From: Leptospira koniambonensis
GTDB lineage: Bacteria > Spirochaetota > Leptospiria > Leptospirales > Leptospiraceae
Reading direction: 5' to 3'
NCBI RefSeq assembly: GCF_004769555.1
Contig: NZ_RQFY01000005.1
Location: 1 to 8,487 of the forward strand
Length of the DNA: 8,487 bases
Made by a program: the position numbers and the translations under genes. Shown here piece by piece: positions 1 through 6,050 of the stretch (within the stretch, counting starts at the first letter, position 1; the number at the start of each line of letters is the position of its first letter). The notes under the pieces were generated by a model that saw only the letters and a program-made list of their open reading frames with translations, ran no database searches and was not told the DNA's origin.

Positions 1-96
1 AATATTAACAATTTTACCGATTACAACAATCTCATCTCCTATCACGATTGAAGGGATTATAAGAAATAAAATCGATATAAAGAATCTTACTCTCAT
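1..96 (-). CDS. Exported protein, N-terminal fragment (cassette C0)
   Basis: A reading frame starts with ATG at 96 and stays open to the window edge (32 codons visible). It begins MRVRFFISILFLIIPSIVIG: two Arg residues, then a long run of Ile, Leu and Phe ending in small residues, followed by DEIVVIGK. This is what an N-terminal signal peptide or membrane anchor looks like, so the product is probably exported or membrane-bound. A GGAA ribosome-binding-like motif lies about ten bases before the ATG. The start is 24 bases below the attC1 core site, the normal position for a cassette gene. The rest of the gene and its own attC are outside the window, so no function can be given. Confidence 0.55.
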   Translation of the reverse strand, partial: MRVRFFISILFLIIPSIVIGDEIVVIGKIVNI

Positions 97-119
97 AAAA
101 TATATTCCGCGCAACTTTC

Positions 120-256
120 GTCTAACGACCAAGGTGTTCCGACGTTTGCGATGGCACGAGTTTGCTCTGCAAACGAAGTGACAGAAGTAAATGTGGCGTA
201 GCCCGAGCGAGAGTCGCGAGCGATCTCGAAGCGTAACGCCAACCCGTAAGTTAGGC
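120..256 (-). repeat. attC1, integron recombination site of cassette C1 (divergent L'' arm)
   Basis: This 137-bp site is bounded by GTCTAAC (120-126) and GTTAGGC (250-256). The left arm has the usual GGTGTTCCG L box. The partner arm, normally CGGAAGCACC, is replaced by a sequence reading AACGCCAACCCG, so the outer stem pairs badly. The internal hairpins are intact: GTTTGC TCT GCAAAC and GAGAGTCGC GA GCGATCTC. The site lies directly after the stop codon of the HNH gene and closes that cassette. The damaged L'' arm predicts weaker recombination. Confidence 0.85.
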
Positions 257-266
257 GCAGTTTACA

Positions 267-1775
267 TTATACATTACCTGTTAATACATAAGCCCTAGTT
301 AAATTTAGTTTATTAAAAAGCTCATCTTGTTTTTTAGATGAAACGAGAAGACTATCAATCGTGTTGTCTGTAGAATCCCAAAGTGAATGAGAAAAAAGCC
401 TTGCAAAACAGGCTTCTAACCTTTCGGTCTGTTCGTTCGTTATTTTTGCTCTATATAGAAGTTTTTCTCTTTCAGGTTCAGTTAGAATATTGAACACATT
501 TATTATTATGTCCTTCATATATGGACCCCAAGTTAATACAGCTCCTTTATGCCAAATTCTGCGCACTCTTTTTTGAGCACTATTCAGGGATTCATTTTTC
601 TTAGATGGAATCCAATCTGAAAGGTGACTAGTCTCCACAATCACTTTTGATAATACTTTAAAATTTTCAACTTCACTATTTCTAAAATCATTTGGCTGGT
701 CAAAAAGAGATGATGAAGGGTGAAGATAAATAGAATTTGGGTAAATGGCTGTTGCCAATAAATCTTGTGTAATTGGATAATTTGCATCTTTTGATGCTTC
801 AGCTACAAAAGGTTCTAAAGCAGAAGAAGATAAAACATTTTCTTTTAGTGCTGCAAAGAGAATACTATTTGCCTTAGATTTTTCAAATTGCTTTTCTATA
901 TTTAAAAATTTTATAAAATTTTCCTCAGAATGTGAAGTTGATGGTTTAGCGGAAGAAAATTCTTCCCACATTTCTTTCTGGATAGTAGATAGTCTTTCTA
1001 GTAGTGTTGATGTATAGAATGGTACTTGTCTTAATTTAGAATGCGCCTCCAGATTCGTAATCATTAATGAATCAAAAAGATTTTTAGAGCCTTTTTCGTC
1101 ATCCGTTGAAAGAAATACTTTTACATCCACTTCTTTTGCATTATTTAATATTTGTGCAGCTGTTTTATGCTGACCATCAAATAATCTTATTGAATTCTTG
1201 AGGTATCTTGCAATTGCAGGAGATAGTTGCGGATGGTTTTTTAAGTGGTCACGTAGATTAACAAGTCTTTTCAAATCGATTACTCTGGGCTGTAAACCTT
1301 CTTGATCATCATTTTGAATCCAGGACATGGGAACTTTTGAATAAAAATAATGGGAACCTAAATGTTTATCATAGAATAGTGGGGCAGTAATATTCGTATT
1401 TGAGTCGGTTAATTTGACTACATTCTCTTCTTTTACGAGGTGTATATTCGTACTGGAAATCCCTTTTAATTCCAATATGTCTTGCAATTTGATATTATTT
1501 TGTCTTTGTAAAAACAATTTTTCTAATTGAAAGTTGTCTTTTACTGTGTCTAGGCTTTCATCTTTTTTACGCCTGTTATAAATTTTCTTTACTATACGAA
1601 CATTAACTAAATCTGTTGGACCTCCTTTCGACCATGCCGTAAGATGATCATATTCAATCTCGTCAGCTTGAGATATTATTTCACCTGAAATGTAACATCG
1701 AAGAGAGCCATCAGCTTCTGTCTGACTTGCCCTGACTTGATTTTTTTCTACTTCTGAAAGTTGTCTATCTGGCAT
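267..1775 (-). CDS. HNH endonuclease fused to a ParB/DGQHR-like domain (cassette C1)
   Basis: This 502-residue protein has two recognisable parts. Residues 20-75 form an HNH nuclease motif: C27 in a CYISGE turn, the catalytic pair D43-H44 in EYDHLTAWSKGG, N58, and a closing NRRKK at 67-71. Residues about 160-225 resemble the ParB/DndB-type fold and contain DGQHK at 200-204, the counterpart of the DGQHR motif; ParB-fold proteins bind or cleave nucleotides or DNA. Residues after 230 are mostly helical and unassigned. The frame extends 52 codons further upstream, but that part lies across attC2 and encodes repeat sequence. ATG 1775 is preferred: it follows the repeat, has GGAAA 7-11 bases before it, and begins a plausible soluble protein (MPDRQLSEVEKNQ). 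I infer a DNA-targeting, possibly anti-phage or modification-related enzyme acting in the cytoplasm. At about 1.7 kb it is the largest cassette here. The HNH call is firm; the role is not. Confidence 0.8.
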   Translation of the reverse strand: MPDRQLSEVEKNQVRASQTEADGSLRCYISGEIISQADEIEYDHLTAWSKGGPTDLVNVRIVKKIYNRRKKDESLDTVKDNFQLEKLFLQRQNNIKLQDILELKGISSTNIHLVKEENVVKLTDSNTNITAPLFYDKHLGSHYFYSKVPMSWIQNDDQEGLQPRVIDLKRLVNLRDHLKNHPQLSPAIARYLKNSIRLFDGQHKTAAQILNNAKEVDVKVFLSTDDEKGSKNLFDSLMITNLEAHSKLRQVPFYTSTLLERLSTIQKEMWEEFSSAKPSTSHSEENFIKFLNIEKQFEKSKANSILFAALKENVLSSSALEPFVAEASKDANYPITQDLLATAIYPNSIYLHPSSSLFDQPNDFRNSEVENFKVLSKVIVETSHLSDWIPSKKNESLNSAQKRVRRIWHKGAVLTWGPYMKDIIINVFNILTEPEREKLLYRAKITNEQTERLEACFARLFSHSLWDSTDNTIDSLLVSSKKQDELFNKLNLTRAYVLTGNV

Positions 1776-1806
1776 ATTGTTTCCATAAATTAATTTTGTA
1801 AATGGC

Positions 1807-1965
1807 GTATAACGACTAATGATTGTCGACGTTAGCGAGCTGAACGAAGTGAAGACAGACACGAGAATTGCCTCTGCAATTCGAGTGACCTGAGCCAATG
1901 TGCCGAAGGCCAAGCGAGAGTTGCGTAGCAATCTCGAAGCGCAGCGTCAGAGCCGACAGTTAGGC
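1807..1965 (-). repeat. attC2, integron recombination site of cassette C2 (longest, divergent)
   Basis: At 159 bp this is the longest site, bounded by GTATAAC (1807-1813) and GTTAGGC (1959-1965). It has about 18 extra bases near 1830-1860 and an altered left arm (TGATTGTCGACG instead of GGTGTTCCGACG). The right arm reads GCGTCAGAGCCGACAG, a variant shared with attC9. The hairpins GAATTGC CTCT GCAATTC and GAGAGTTGC GTA GCAATCTC are preserved with changed sequence on both sides. It separates the HNH gene from the 187-aa gene. Confidence 0.82.
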
Positions 1966-1976
1966 GAAGGCTTAAA

Positions 1977-2540
1977 TTAATAGTCGTAGTATTTCTTAAC
2001 GTTGAGCAAAAGAACGTCTACTAAACCAACCCTATCTCGAATATTCTCAATATTTTTCTTGGATAAATTGATGATTTCATTCATTTCGGAATACATAGAA
2101 ATACACGAAAGGGTGGAGGAAAGACATATCTCAAAATCACCGTAAGTGTGATACCCTCTTTCTATAGTGAATAAAACACGATCTATTCTACTTGCTGTTT
2201 TCTTAATAGGCAGGGAAAGTAATTCTTTATTAATTTGCCCACTTTCTATTAACCTCTCCTTCAATTTTAAGAAAGGTATGATTTTGATTTCTGCTGCTTT
2301 ATCAATATTACAATCTCCCGACTTTCCTTCGTATACAAAATTTAAGCTATAATAATCAAATATTCTTTTTAATACTTCTGAATTTAAAAGAATATAAATT
2401 AGTGAAATTAAATTCTGGTCTTCAGTATAATCTTCGATTAGCTGAGAATAGTTTAATTTATTTTGAAATTTAAAATGGAGTAAATTATTTATGTTTTTAA
2501 ATTTGTTCCTTCTAAAAAGTTCTTCAAGTAGATTTTTCAT
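1977..2540 (-). CDS. Unknown 187-aa protein (cassette C2)
   Basis: I do not recognise a family. From ATG 2540 the product begins MKNLLEELFRRNKFKNINNLL and is rich in Leu, Ile, Asn and Lys with predicted helices throughout. There is no signal peptide or membrane segment, so it is probably cytoplasmic. The gene fills its cassette: the TAA stop at 1977-1979 is 12 bases from the attC2 core and the start is 15 bases from the attC3 core, inside the terminal inverted repeat. A second in-frame ATG at 2558 lies within the attC3 core (GTTATGC) and would add six residues (MRKLKN). Neither start has a strong ribosome-binding site; AAAG lies about nine bases before 2540. Upstream of 2558 the frame continues only through repeat sequence. 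No Cys/His cluster or catalytic motif is evident. Confidence 0.65.
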   Translation of the reverse strand: MKNLLEELFRRNKFKNINNLLHFKFQNKLNYSQLIEDYTEDQNLISLIYILLNSEVLKRIFDYYSLNFVYEGKSGDCNIDKAAEIKIIPFLKLKERLIESGQINKELLSLPIKKTASRIDRVLFTIERGYHTYGDFEICLSSTLSCISMYSEMNEIINLSKKNIENIRDRVGLVDVLLLNVKKYYDY

Positions 2541-2554
2541 ATTTTTAAGCTTTC

Positions 2555-2696
2555 GCATAACGACCAAGGTGCTCCGACGTTTGCGATGGCGCGAGACTTG
2601 CGTCTGCAAGACGAGTGACAGAAGCAAATGTGGCAAAGCCCGAGCGAGAGTCGCGTTAGTGATCCACGAGCGTAGCGGAAGCACCGACAGTTAGAC
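2555..2696 (-). repeat. attC3, integron recombination site of cassette C3
   Basis: This 142-bp site is bounded by GCATAAC (2555-2561) and GTTAGAC (2690-2696). The L boxes are GGTGCTCCG and CGGAAGCACC. The first internal hairpin is CTTGC/GCAAG. The second, around the TCGC-GTTA-GTGA turn, is imperfect. The two core sites do not match each other; GTTAGAC instead matches the attC4 core at the other end of cassette C3. The minus-strand reading of the left core contains an ATG in frame with the C2 gene. Confidence 0.9.
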
Positions 2697-2784
2697 GACG
2701 TGCATTAATAAAATTATATAGTCACTTTTGTGAATATGCATATTATTTCCCAGATGCCTCTTGAACCTAATAGTTAAATTCTAG

Positions 2785-3021
2785 TCATTCCTTATCCTTT
2801 GTCAAAAAATAGAGACTCACAAAAAAAGTGAACGGCATAGAAAGATAAGAAGCTAATATTAAAAAATACTGAAGAAATGATTCTAAAGAATAGCCATCAC
2901 TGAATGCGAGTAATCCCATGAGTGGTATCCAATAGCAAGTCACAGTAATCAATCCAGTGACAATGCATATCAGAACTAAGAACAGGTTGACAATATTTTT
3001 TTTCGACTGGCCTTTATTCAT
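2785..3021 (-). CDS. Small two-helix inner-membrane protein (cassette C3)
   Basis: This 78-residue protein has two hydrophobic segments, about residues 10-40 (NIVNLFLVLICIVTGLITV and on) and 50-72 (FLQYFLILASYLSMPFTFF and on). They are joined by a short polar loop (SDGYSLES), with charged ends MNKGQSKK and TKDKE. The basic N-terminus suggests both termini face the cytoplasm. Family not recognised. An AAGGGG motif lies about 13 bases before the ATG, longer than ideal spacing. Unlike its neighbours this gene has a long leader of about 220 bases before attC4, with a possible promoter. It could be a cassette-borne accessory membrane protein; a toxin-like or immunity role is possible but unsupported. 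Confidence 0.65.
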   Translation of the reverse strand: MNKGQSKKNIVNLFLVLICIVTGLITVTCYWIPLMGLLAFSDGYSLESFLQYFLILASYLSMPFTFFVSLYFLTKDKE

Positions 3022-3243
3022 TTATAAATATAAACCCCTTCTTTTCTAAACTATGATATTCTTTACAATAAATAAATTAAGATATTTTGCGATTCAAAAC
3101 GCTCACTCTATAGAAATTCTTAAACATGTTAATATTTACCTAAAAGATTTTCATAATTTGTTTGCAAGCTATAGTTTCTCCTGAATAGGAATACAAAAGT
3201 TCATATTGAAAATTTTGGTGACACTTAAAATCAATGCGTGTCC
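3022..3243 (-). other. Long non-coding leader of cassette C3
   Basis: About 220 bases lie between attC4 and the ATG of the membrane protein with no convincing gene on either strand. The stretch is AT-rich. It holds an isolated strong ribosome-binding-like AGGAG (3178-3182, minus strand), followed only by very short frames, such as 12 codons from a TTG. A promoter-like pair occurs at 3069-3097. The first bases after the attC4 core repeat the other end of the cassette. It may be a regulatory leader, or the remains of an earlier gene. Confidence 0.4.
3069..3097 (-). promoter_or_regulatory. Candidate sigma-70-type promoter of the C3 membrane protein
   Basis: On the minus strand TTGAAT (3092-3097) and TATTTA (3069-3074) are separated by 17 bases, about 48 bases before the ATG at 3021. 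Both hexamers are imperfect and the region is AT-rich, so chance is a real alternative. Confidence 0.25.
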
Positions 3244-3381
3244 GTCTAACGACCAAGGTGTTCCGACGTTGCGATGGCACGAGCTTGCTCTGCAAGGCGA
3301 GTGACAGAAGCAAATGTGCCGAAGGCCAAGCAAGGGTTGCGTAGCAATCCCGCAGCGATGTGGAAGCACCGATAGTTATAC
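3244..3381 (-). repeat. attC4, integron recombination site of cassette C4 (higBA)
   Basis: This 138-bp site is bounded by GTCTAAC (3244-3250) and GTTATAC (3375-3381). The L boxes are GGTGTTCCG and TGGAAGCACC. The hairpins are GCTTGC TCT GCAAG and GGGTTGC GTA GCAATCCC. One T is missing from the usual CGTTTGC stem. The site follows the higA stop by about 20 bases and closes the toxin-antitoxin cassette. Confidence 0.9.
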
Positions 3382-3401
3382 GCAGTCGCTAATCAATAAA
3401 G

Positions 3402-3803
3402 TCAAATAAAGACTGCTGGCGAAACCTTAAACTTCTTCCCTAATGCCTTGATTTGACGAATATTCAATTCTCTTTTACCGCTAAGAATTTCGGAAACAAC
3501 TCCCTGACTACCCAGTTCGGACATGTCTTTTTGAGTAAGCCCATTCTCGTCCATAAGATATTTTAATACCTCGACGGGATCCGAATCAATAGATTCAAAG
3601 TTGTCCTTTTCGTATTCTTCAATGAGATTGCCAACAGTTTCCATTAAAGGGGCCAATGGATGTTTTTCGTTGTTACCAACCTCATCTATCAATTCATCAA
3701 GAGCTTTTAAAAGTTTTTTGTATTGTTTATCAGAATGAGGAACAGATAAAAGATCTTTTACTTCTGGCCAAACATTTCTTACTCGCTCTAATTCAAGAAT
3801 CAT
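3402..3803 (-). CDS. higA: HigA-type antitoxin, HTH regulator
   Basis: This 133-residue protein aligns from memory along its full length with E. coli HigA (YgjM). The N-terminal part (residues 1-75, through HPLAPLMETVGNLIEEYE) is the toxin-binding helical region. Residues about 82-130 are a helix-turn-helix: VLKYLMDENGLTQKDMSEL, GSQGVVSEILSGKRELN, IRQIKALGKKFKVSPAVFI. The E. coli protein has the matching stretch IGSKSMVSRVLSGKRKL near its end. It is expected to neutralise HigB and, bound to DNA with it, to repress the operon. The start ATG 3803 is four bases beyond the end of the higB stop codon region (three-base gap) and has a near-perfect ribosome-binding site inside the end of higB. No truncation is seen. 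The antitoxin is second in the operon, the hig order. Confidence 0.93.
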   Translation of the reverse strand: MILELERVRNVWPEVKDLLSVPHSDKQYKKLLKALDELIDEVGNNEKHPLAPLMETVGNLIEEYEKDNFESIDSDPVEVLKYLMDENGLTQKDMSELGSQGVVSEILSGKRELNIRQIKALGKKFKVSPAVFI

Positions 3804-3806
3804 ACC

Positions 3807-4097
3807 CTACTCCTCCTTCCATTTTCCTTTATCATATTCTGAATGCGTTAAAACATGCCGAATGAAGACTTTCTTTCTATTATAGTGAATTGCAGAAATT
3901 AATCTAAAATTGTTCCCGCTAATATTAAAAACTGTAAATTTACCAACCTGATCTGCACTTTTAAATACTTTTCTTAACTCGTTGAAATCTTTAAAATCTG
4001 TATTCTGAACTATTTTATACCAGCTTTTGAGAGAGGGCCCTGAATTAGGATATTTTGTTACAAAATCCAAGATCTTCTTCCAGCTAATTATGTGCAC
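3807..4097 (-). CDS. higB: HigB-type toxin, ribosome-dependent mRNA interferase
   Basis: This 96-residue protein matches the E. coli HigB (YgjN) family along its length. It begins MHIISWKKI and carries the conserved pieces LRKVFKSADQVG, FNISGNNFRLISAIHY and VFIRHVLTHSEYDKGKW (E. coli: YVFNVGGNELRVVAM and CYIREVMTHKEYD). Members have a RelE-like fold and cut mRNA on the ribosome, which stops growth unless HigA is present. The start is GTG at 4095-4097; an in-frame TAA directly upstream excludes an earlier one, and the family N-terminus fits. No ribosome-binding site is visible before it, in contrast to higA. Its promoter region holds a perfect palindrome. In cassette arrays such pairs are thought to counteract loss of cassettes. 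Confidence 0.92.
   Translation of the reverse strand: MHIISWKKILDFVTKYPNSGPSLKSWYKIVQNTDFKDFNELRKVFKSADQVGKFTVFNISGNNFRLISAIHYNRKKVFIRHVLTHSEYDKGKWKEE
3811..3818 (-). promoter_or_regulatory. Strong Shine-Dalgarno of higA
   Basis: AAGGAGGA on the minus strand ends seven bases before the higA ATG and lies inside the last codons of higB. It is the best ribosome-binding site in the window. It fixes the higA start and implies that antitoxin is translated more efficiently than toxin from the shared mRNA. Confidence 0.8.
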
Positions 4098-4106
4098 TTA
4101 TACAAA

Positions 4107-4129
4107 CAATATCTCAAAATGAGATATTG
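4107..4129 (-). promoter_or_regulatory. higBA operator palindrome
   Basis: A perfect 10-bp inverted repeat, CAATATCTCA and TGAGATATTG, is separated by AAA and sits 10-32 bases before the higB GTG. The position and symmetry fit the binding site of a HigA dimer that represses its own operon. TTGCAA (4127-4132) overlaps one end and could be a -35 element; a -10 is not clear. As RNA it could also fold as a hairpin before the toxin start. Confidence 0.7.
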
Positions 4130-4177
4130 CAAGCATTTTTCTATTCTTTCTTTCAGAAATGAATTTTTAGCGATTGC

Positions 4178-4318
4178 GTATAACGACCAAGGTGTTCCGA
4201 CGTTTACGACGGCGCGAGCTTGCCCTGCAAGGCGCAGTGCCGGAAGTAAATGTGCCGGAGGCCAAGCGAGGGTTGCGTTAGCAATCCCGACGCGCTGCGG
4301 AAGCACCGACAGTTAGGC
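4178..4318 (-). repeat. attC5, integron recombination site of cassette C5
   Basis: This 141-bp site is bounded by GTATAAC (4178-4184) and GTTAGGC (4312-4318). The L boxes are GGTGTTCCG and CGGAAGCACC. The inner stem reads ACGTTTAC with GTAAATGT, a paired change from the common TTTGC/GCAAA, so pairing is kept. The hairpins are GCTTGC CCT GCAAGGC and GGGTTGC GTTA GCAATCCC. Confidence 0.92.
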
Positions 4319-4329
4319 GATGCACTCTA

Positions 4330-4725
4330 TTAAACTGGATTTACGAGCAAACCAATAATTCGAGTAACTATCACTCGCGCCACTCTTCGAGATCCTTCAA
4401 CAAGAAATCCCATAGTCCCTTCTTTAAGACGATTTTGGTGATAACTTCTCATTGTCTGATCAACTATCCACATGCTTGCTCTACCTTCCCTATCAACGGA
4501 TACGCTTAAATCCATTAATATTGAGCCGTCATTCGAATAAAACTCAGGCCAAATCATATAGAGATTCTCTGAATGATTATTCGAAGAAACATATTCGAAA
4601 TCACACCTATAACCTTGAAACGGTAAAGTTTTGCGACCACCTTCCAGTTCATCAATAAACTCGTAAGCAATTTCAAAATCAGCGATGCGAGATGTTTTCG
4701 CAGAATATGATTTCCATTTATCCAT
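4330..4725 (-). CDS. Unknown 131-aa cytoplasmic protein (cassette C5)
   Basis: The protein begins MDKWKSYSAK and has no signal peptide. Mid-protein features include PFQGYRCDFEY (35-45), LYMIWPEFYSNDGSIL (55-70) and DREGRASMWIVDQTMRSYHQNRL (78-100). It ends GTMGFLVEGSRRVARVIVTRIIGLL (103-127). The alternating hydrophobic pattern of the second half suggests a beta-sheet fold. The EGRASMWI...MR...H...EGSRRVA pattern feels like a widespread uncharacterised family often met as single-gene cassettes, but I cannot name it. The stop is 12 bases from the attC5 core and the start 35 bases from attC6, so the gene fills its cassette. Only a weak AAGAA precedes the ATG. Confidence 0.75.
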   Translation of the reverse strand: MDKWKSYSAKTSRIADFEIAYEFIDELEGGRKTLPFQGYRCDFEYVSSNNHSENLYMIWPEFYSNDGSILMDLSVSVDREGRASMWIVDQTMRSYHQNRLKEGTMGFLVEGSRRVARVIVTRIIGLLVNPV

Positions 4726-4759
4726 TTTTGTTCTTAAATGAAATTTTTTGTATCGTTTC

Positions 4760-4899
4760 GCCTAACGACCAAGGTGTTCCGACGTTTGCGATGGCACGAG
4801 TTTGCTCTGCAAACGAAGTGACAGAAGCAAATGTGGCGTAGCCCGAGCGAGAGTCGCGTTAGTGATCTCGAAGCGCTGCGGAAGCACCGATAGTTAGGC
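4760..4899 (-). repeat. attC6, integron recombination site of cassette C6
   Basis: This 140-bp site is bounded by GCCTAAC (4760-4766) and GTTAGGC (4893-4899). It is the only site here whose two core sites are perfectly complementary, and it is close to the array consensus. The L boxes are GGTGTTCCG and CGGAAGCACC, with one extra G in the right arm. The hairpins are GTTTGC TCT GCAAAC and GAGAGTCGC GTTA GTGATCTC. Confidence 0.93.
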
Positions 4900-4922
4900 G
4901 AAGTGCTGTTGCTAAAACAAGC

Positions 4923-5225
4923 CTATTTTAGCAGTTTATGGATTTGAATTTCAATATCTTCAATTGAGTTTAAACATTTCTGCATTAAATCCTCAATCTC
5001 GTTTCCGTAGTGTGACACTTCATTTCCAGTATCCCTCTTACACGCACCATGATACATTCCTGAACGACATTCGGTGAATTTAACCTCCCAATTCGAATAT
5101 TTCGAAAGAAGCAAATTTAATTCTTCATATGTTAAATTCTTTTTCCGAAACTCCTGATTGTCCTTGTTTACTATGTGTTTTAGCGCTTTTAAAATATGAA
5201 CAAACATAATTAAATTGATTTTCAT
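4923..5225 (-). CDS. Unknown 100-aa protein with Cys/His pattern (cassette C6)
   Basis: This small protein with no recognised family begins MKINLIMFVHILKALKHIV, a short hydrophobic start that is more likely a buried helix than a signal peptide because Lys and His interrupt it. The middle has TECRSGMYHGACKRDTGNEVSHYGNE, with C53, H59, C62 and H72, which could bind a metal; C84 follows. The C-terminal 25 residues (EIEDLMQKCLNSIEDIEIQIHKLL) look like an amphipathic helix. The stop is TAG. No ribosome-binding site precedes ATG 5225, and an internal ATG at residue 7 is an alternative start. About 120 bases separate it from attC7, enough for its own promoter. Confidence 0.6.
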   Translation of the reverse strand: MKINLIMFVHILKALKHIVNKDNQEFRKKNLTYEELNLLLSKYSNWEVKFTECRSGMYHGACKRDTGNEVSHYGNEIEDLMQKCLNSIEDIEIQIHKLLK

Positions 5226-5333
5226 TCAGGCATTTTACAATTTCGATAGAAGCTTTTACTAATAAACGGAAATTAGAAAGTTAACGCGTCTATATAATAT
5301 TACCAATCAATTGCATAGCTAATATTAAGAAAG

Positions 5334-5362
5334 ATTATAACATTATTTCGCCTAACGACTAA
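5334..5362 (-). promoter_or_regulatory. Candidate promoter reaching out of attC7 into cassette C6
   Basis: A perfect -10 hexamer TATAAT (5334-5339, minus strand) lies 17 bases after TTAGTC (5357-5362), which is inside the attC7 arm. The resulting leader would be about 100 bases. In most other sites the same attC position reads TTGGTC. The -35 match is weak, so this is tentative. Confidence 0.22.
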
Positions 5363-5490
5363 GGTGTTCCGACATTTGCAATGGCACGAGGCTTGCTCTG
5401 CAAGACGAGTGACAGAAGCAAATGTGGCGAAGCCCGAGTGAGTGGTCGCGTAGCGATCCACGAGCGGAGCGGAAGCACCGATAGTTATAC
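5350..5490 (-). repeat. attC7, integron recombination site of cassette C7
   Basis: This 141-bp site is bounded by GCCTAAC (5350-5356) and GTTATAC (5484-5490). The inner stem is fully Watson-Crick here (ACATTTGC with GCAAATGT), whereas most sites have one G.T pair. The hairpins are GCTTGC TCT GCAAG and TGGTCGC GTA GCGATCCA. Confidence 0.92.
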
Positions 5491-5500
5491 GCAGTGGTTT

Positions 5501-5857
5501 TTATTCAGTTATTTTGCATTTTGAATTCGAAATAGAACCTGCAATTTCCCAAGGAACAGTAATAGGAACCAAAACTGTATCTATAAGAAAACTAGGAATA
5601 AAATCAAATATACCAAACCATGCAGCTAATTTAGCATACCCTGCTCTATCATTTGTCGTGTCAGCAGTAATAAAGCGAATATTTATTTTAGTACCTCCAT
5701 ACAGTACCTGATATGGTTGCTTCGAAACAATATCACAGTCTTCCTTTATCCTTGAATCAATTGAATGAAATGTAGCACAATTAAATAAGTTGAAGGAAAT
5801 CACGAATATATATATTAATTGTAAAACTTGTTTCCGTTTTAAATTAGTTATTTTCAT
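5501..5857 (-). CDS. YceK/YidQ-like lipoprotein (cassette C7)
   Basis: This 118-residue exported lipoprotein has basic residues at 2-9 (KITNLKRK), a hydrophobic core (VLQLIYIFVISFNLF) and a cleavage site LFN-C at C27, the residue that would be lipidated. Asn just before Cys is unusual for enterobacteria but accepted in spirochaete lipoboxes. The mature part has YGGTKINIRF (52-61) and IPSFLIDTVLVPITVPWEIAG (86-106). These match the Y-x-G-T and 'D-x-P-x-S-x-x-x-D-T-x-L-P' layout of the small YceK/YidQ lipoproteins, whose function is unknown. The gene fills its cassette. The start follows a 7-bp hairpin and lacks a clear ribosome-binding site. Confidence 0.78.
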   Translation of the reverse strand: MKITNLKRKQVLQLIYIFVISFNLFNCATFHSIDSRIKEDCDIVSKQPYQVLYGGTKINIRFITADTTNDRAGYAKLAAWFGIFDFIPSFLIDTVLVPITVPWEIAGSISNSKCKITE

Positions 5858-5864
5858 ATTTTAT

Positions 5865-5884
5865 AATGGTTCTTGAAAACCATT
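5865..5884 (-). promoter_or_regulatory. Hairpin between attC8 and the C7 lipoprotein start
   Basis: AATGGTT (5865-5871) and AACCATT (5878-5884) form a perfect 7-bp inverted repeat around a 6-base loop, ending eight bases before the ATG at 5857. It would fold in the mRNA just upstream of the start or serve as an operator. Part of it also belongs to the cassette terminal repeat, so it may simply reflect that. Confidence 0.35.
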
Positions 5885-5886
5885 GC

Positions 5887-6026
5887 GCCTAACGACCAAG
5901 GTGTTCCGACGTTTGCGATGGCACGAGCTTGTTATGCAAGCGCAGTGACAGAAGCAAATGTGACGTAGCCCGAGTGAGTGGTCGCGAAGCGATCCACGAA
6001 CGTAGCGGAAGCACCGACAGTTAGAC
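5887..6026 (-). repeat. attC8, integron recombination site of cassette C8
   Basis: This 140-bp site is bounded by GCCTAAC (5887-5893) and GTTAGAC (6020-6026). The L boxes are GGTGTTCCG and CGGAAGCACC. The first hairpin is changed to GCTTG TTATG CAAGC and still pairs. The second is TGGTCGC GAA GCGATCCA. It closes the cassette of the 238-aa protein. Confidence 0.92.
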
Positions 6027-6050
6027 GCCGTTTTATTTAATCTAGAAAAA

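Noticed and set aside
1776..1931. Longer start for the HNH protein (52 extra residues)
   Set aside because: The extension translates attC2 and has no protein-like conservation; ATG 1775 lies just after the repeat with a GGAAA before it.
2491..2694. Open frame of 67 codons on the plus strand across attC3
   Set aside because: It is mostly attC sequence read on the opposite strand; the residues are Arg/Cys/Ser-rich and follow the repeat, not a gene.
1977..3021. C2 and C3 as a second toxin-antitoxin pair
   Set aside because: They are in separate cassettes with an attC between them, and neither protein resembles a known toxin or antitoxin.
3169..3369. Minus-strand frame across attC4 (ending MNFCIPIQEKL)
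   Set aside because: Most codons are repeat sequence; the same translated pattern (CHR...NTLVV-like) appears wherever attC is read in this frame. Only 11 codons remain outside it.
4088..4316. Frames of 72 and 74 codons on both strands over attC5
   Set aside because: Both are translations of the repeat; the GC-rich hairpins lack stop codons by composition. They also overlap the higBA operator.
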